Shown in pieces: positions 61,593 to 64,000 of a stretch of DNA of 64,000 nucleotides. A program made the translations under genes and the position numbers. The first letter of the stretch is position 1, and every line of letters starts with the position of its first letter. Below the pieces are notes generated by a model. It was not told where the DNA came from and ran no database searches. It was given only the letters and a program-made list of their open reading frames with translations. Source of the stretch: an uncultured Alphaproteobacteria bacterium. Its GTDB lineage: Bacteria > Pseudomonadota > Alphaproteobacteria > HIMB59. The DNA lies in contig CABZXY010000002.1 in NCBI GenBank assembly GCA_902529795.1, positions 1 to 64,000 on the forward strand, given 5' to 3'.

Positions 61593-64000
61593 ATGTCTCG
61601 TAAGTCTCGTATCATTATCGTTGGAAGTGGTATTGTTGGAGCAAGTACTGCTTATCACTTAGCTCAACTAGGCTGGAAAGATATGCTTATTTTAGATCAA
61701 GGTCCCCTATTTGAAACTGGAGGATCTACAAGCCACGCGCCAGGAGGTGTATTCCAAACAAATCCCTCTCGTATGATGTGTAAGTTTGCTCAATACACTG
61801 TTGATTTACTTCGATCTCTAACTTATGAAGGAAAACCATGCTTTCATACCGTCGGTGGTATCGAGGTCTCAAAAACTAAAGAACGTCACGAAGATTTATA
61901 TCGAAAACTAGGCATAGCTCATAGCTATGGTCTCACTGATGCAAAAATAATTTCACCAGATGAAGTGCTTAAAATGAGTCCTTTTATCGATCCAGAAAAA
62001 ATACATGGGGGGTATTATGTTCCTACAGATGGACTTGCCGCGCCAGTTCGGGCTGTGCGAGCAATGGCAAAATACGTAACTGATTTAAATGCAGGGGAAT
62101 TTATTGGAGACACTCCAGTAACAGGTTTTAAAATTTCTAATAATCAAATTCGTGGAGTGGAAACACCTCACGGCGAATATGAAGCAGATATTGTTTTGGT
62201 ATCTACAGGAATTTGGGCACCTAAAATGGGCAGGCTTGCAAATATCTCTTTGCCGCTTGTGCCTTGTGAGCATCAAATGGCATGGTTAGAACCTTTTGAT
62301 GAATTAAAAGAATTTCAAGCAGAGCACAAAGAAGCTCAAGTAGAACATGCGCTAATGAGACATCAAGATTACAGTCTCTATTTCAGACAGTGGAATGACA
62401 CTTATGTTATTGGTAACTATAGACATGAGCCTCGTATATTAGAGTCGGAGGAATTAAAAAAACCCGAAGATGCTGAAGAAATGCCCTCTTTAGTTGATTT
62501 TCGACCAGATGATTTTGCAGGCGCTCATCAAGAGTCTAATTGGCTATTTCCTAAATTTGCTGAAAAAAAATTAACAAGAAAAATCAATGGTCTTTTTTCT
62601 TTTACTACTGATGGGAATCCTCTGATGGGAGAAACATCAATTAAAGGACTCTGGACAGCAAATGCTGTCTGGATCACTCATGCAGGTGGAGTTGGAAAAG
62701 CTATGGCAGAATGGATTGTAAATGGCGAGCCTGAGCTTGATGTTCGACAAGGGGACATAAATCGTTTTCACCCTCATCATCATGTAAGAAAATATTTACG
62801 CGCACGAGGTAAACAAAATTATCGTGAGGTCTATGATATTATTCATCCTCTTCAACAGATGGAACAACCTCGACCGCTGCGTCGAAGTCCTTTTTATAGT
62901 CGCCTAGAAGGACAGAAGGCGCATTTCTTTGAAACTATGGGATGGGAAAGACCACAATGGTATGAGTCTAATGTAGAATTAATTAAAGGAAAAAATTTTC
63001 CCAATAGAACCGGTTGGGCTTCTAAGTATTGGTCACCCATTCAAGCAGCTGAGCATTTAGTTACTCGTCAAACAGGTGCGCTTTTTGATATTACCGGTTT
63101 TGTGAAAATTGAGGTAAATGGAAAAGGTGCTTTAAATCTTTTACAAAAAGTTTGTACAAATAACATAGACGTTCCTGTTGGAAAAGTAGTCTACAGTGTC
63201 ATTTCTAATATTTATGGTGGAATAAAAAGTGATTTAACAATTAGCAGATTAGAAGAAAATAAATTTTGGGTATTAGCTGGAGCAGGTAATGGAATGATTG
63301 ATATTAATTGGCTACGTGTTAATGCGCCCAATGATGGAAGTGTTCAAATAATTGACTGGACGTCTGCTTTAGCTGGGATTGGCCTATGGGGACCGAATTC
63401 CAGAAGTGTTCTTGAAAAATTATGTGATGATGATGATATTTCCAATGAAGCATTCCCATTCTTTTCTATTAAAAGAATATCCATTAGCAATATTCCCTGT
63501 GTTGCTGTTCGAATTTCTTATATAGGTGAGTTAGGTTGGGAAATTTACACTCCAACAGAATATGGTTTAACTCTATGGGATGAACTTCGAAATACTTCCA
63601 GAGAATTTAACATGATTTGTTCAGGCGCAGGTGCTTTTGAGTCTCTTCGTTTAGAAAAAGGCTATCGCTCACTTGGCTCAGACATACACACTAATACCAA
63701 CCCCTATGAGTCTGGATTAGGTTTTACAGTAAAATTAAAAAAAGATACTGATTTTATTGGTAAGGAGGCACTTTCTAAAATCAAAGAGGCACCTATTCAG
63801 AAAAAATTGGCCTGTATGGTAATGGACGACTCTGAGGGAATGGCCTTAGGAACAGAGCCAATTTATAGTGATGGAAAAGCAGTAGGCTATGTCACTAGTA
63901 CAAATTATGGGTACTTTGTAGATAAACATATTGTTTATGGATACCTACCCTCAGAGCTTTCCTCTACAGGTACAAAATTGGAATTAGAATACTTTGGAAA
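61593..64000 (+). CDS. Dimethylglycine/sarcosine dehydrogenase-like flavoprotein (cut by window edge)
   Basis: About 802 residues are present and the frame is open to the edge. It starts at ATG 61593 behind a GGAGGGG site (61584-61590). The FAD motif is RIIIVGSGIVGASTAYHLAQ. His48 in GGSTSHAPGG fits the covalent-FAD His of dimethylglycine dehydrogenases. The second half is a folate-binding GcvT-like domain (ISYIGELGWEIYTPTEYG, RLEKGYRSLGSDIH). It lies 71 nt after soxG and would convert dimethylglycine to sarcosine, the sox substrate. Sarcosine or another N-methyl amine is also possible. Confidence 0.9.
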   Translation, partial: MSRKSRIIIVGSGIVGASTAYHLAQLGWKDMLILDQGPLFETGGSTSHAPGGVFQTNPSRMMCKFAQYTVDLLRSLTYEGKPCFHTVGGIEVSKTKERHEDLYRKLGIAHSYGLTDAKIISPDEVLKMSPFIDPEKIHGGYYVPTDGLAAPVRAVRAMAKYVTDLNAGEFIGDTPVTGFKISNNQIRGVETPHGEYEADIVLVSTGIWAPKMGRLANISLPLVPCEHQMAWLEPFDELKEFQAEHKEAQVEHALMRHQDYSLYFRQWNDTYVIGNYRHEPRILESEELKKPEDAEEMPSLVDFRPDDFAGAHQESNWLFPKFAEKKLTRKINGLFSFTTDGNPLMGETSIKGLWTANAVWITHAGGVGKAMAEWIVNGEPELDVRQGDINRFHPHHHVRKYLRARGKQNYREVYDIIHPLQQMEQPRPLRRSPFYSRLEGQKAHFFETMGWERPQWYESNVELIKGKNFPNRTGWASKYWSPIQAAEHLVTRQTGALFDITGFVKIEVNGKGALNLLQKVCTNNIDVPVGKVVYSVISNIYGGIKSDLTISRLEENKFWVLAGAGNGMIDINWLRVNAPNDGSVQIIDWTSALAGIGLWGPNSRSVLEKLCDDDDISNEAFPFFSIKRISISNIPCVAVRISYIGELGWEIYTPTEYGLTLWDELRNTSREFNMICSGAGAFESLRLEKGYRSLGSDIHTNTNPYESGLGFTVKLKKDTDFIGKEALSKIKEAPIQKKLACMVMDDSEGMALGTEPIYSDGKAVGYVTSTNYGYFVDKHIVYGYLPSELSSTGTKLELEYFG

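Noticed and set aside
1-64000. tRNA genes, insertion sequences, phage genes or CRISPR arrays
   Set aside because: No cloverleaf-like segment, transposase, terminal repeats or regularly spaced repeats were seen, and almost all sequence is accounted for by metabolic genes.

Overview
The window is AT-rich, densely coding and very tightly packed. Genes often overlap by 1-13 nt, no gap reaches 300 bp, and convergent genes meet at or across their stop codons. It has no rRNA, tRNA, phage, insertion sequence or CRISPR that I can see. The gene content is sarcosine oxidase soxBDAG with a dimethylglycine-dehydrogenase-like enzyme, frc-type and rhizobial-style sugar ABC transporters, and split inositol genes. 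This suggests a streamlined, low-G+C marine alphaproteobacterium (SAR11/HIMB59/AEGEAN-169-like lifestyle). The taxonomic guess is inference.

Layout. (1) 1-6902: a family-1 sugar ABC transporter (permease cut by the left edge, binding protein complete) faces a TIM-barrel isomerase and Gfo/Idh pair, then xylA-HAD phosphatase-aldo/keto reductase. (2) 7032-11285: an ABC-2 exporter with GldG-like and DUF4340 proteins. (3) 26665 down to 11282, minus strand: a co-directional run of 15 genes. It starts with an Rbs-type ABC transporter and continues with an SDR, a creatinase/M24-fold enzyme with an altered metal site, 2-oxoacid dehydrogenase E1 alpha and beta, a free-standing lipoyl domain, a succinate-semialdehyde-type dehydrogenase, Gfo/Idh, iolC, iolB, a class II aldolase and galM. 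It is opposed by a cytosolic winged-helix protein fused to a solute-binding-protein domain (26781-28466), the most unusual gene here. (4) 28467-37164: iolE-SDR, iolG-HpcH aldolase, a third ABC transporter whose permease carries a large extra segment, and an L-fucose-isomerase-like enzyme. (5) 37242-44140: split transketolase, a frameshifted FGGY kinase, an frcBCA-like transporter and a P-loop sugar kinase. (6) 44150-53456: xylB, an unassigned TIM-barrel protein, a PfkB kinase, D-lyxose isomerase, a hydroxyacid dehydrogenase, a FucU/RbsD mutarotase, ribokinase, an aldo/keto reductase, an SGNH hydrolase and Gfo/Idh. (7) 53553-64000: ROK fructokinase, phosphofructokinase, an Fe(II)/2OG-oxygenase-like protein, soxBDAG and a dimethylglycine-dehydrogenase-like enzyme cut by the right edge.

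Together the genes describe uptake of several monosaccharides or polyols (four ABC importers), their isomerisation, epimerisation or oxidation, phosphorylation, and entry into the pentose-phosphate pathway, glycolysis or aldolase cleavage, plus N-methyl (sarcosine/dimethylglycine) demethylation feeding one-carbon metabolism. Substrates of the individual transporters cannot be read from the sequence.

Recurring structural themes are: an intercistronic hairpin just after every solute-binding-protein gene; strong Shine-Dalgarno sites on those genes, while several isomerase and kinase genes look leaderless; and no room for terminators between convergent genes.
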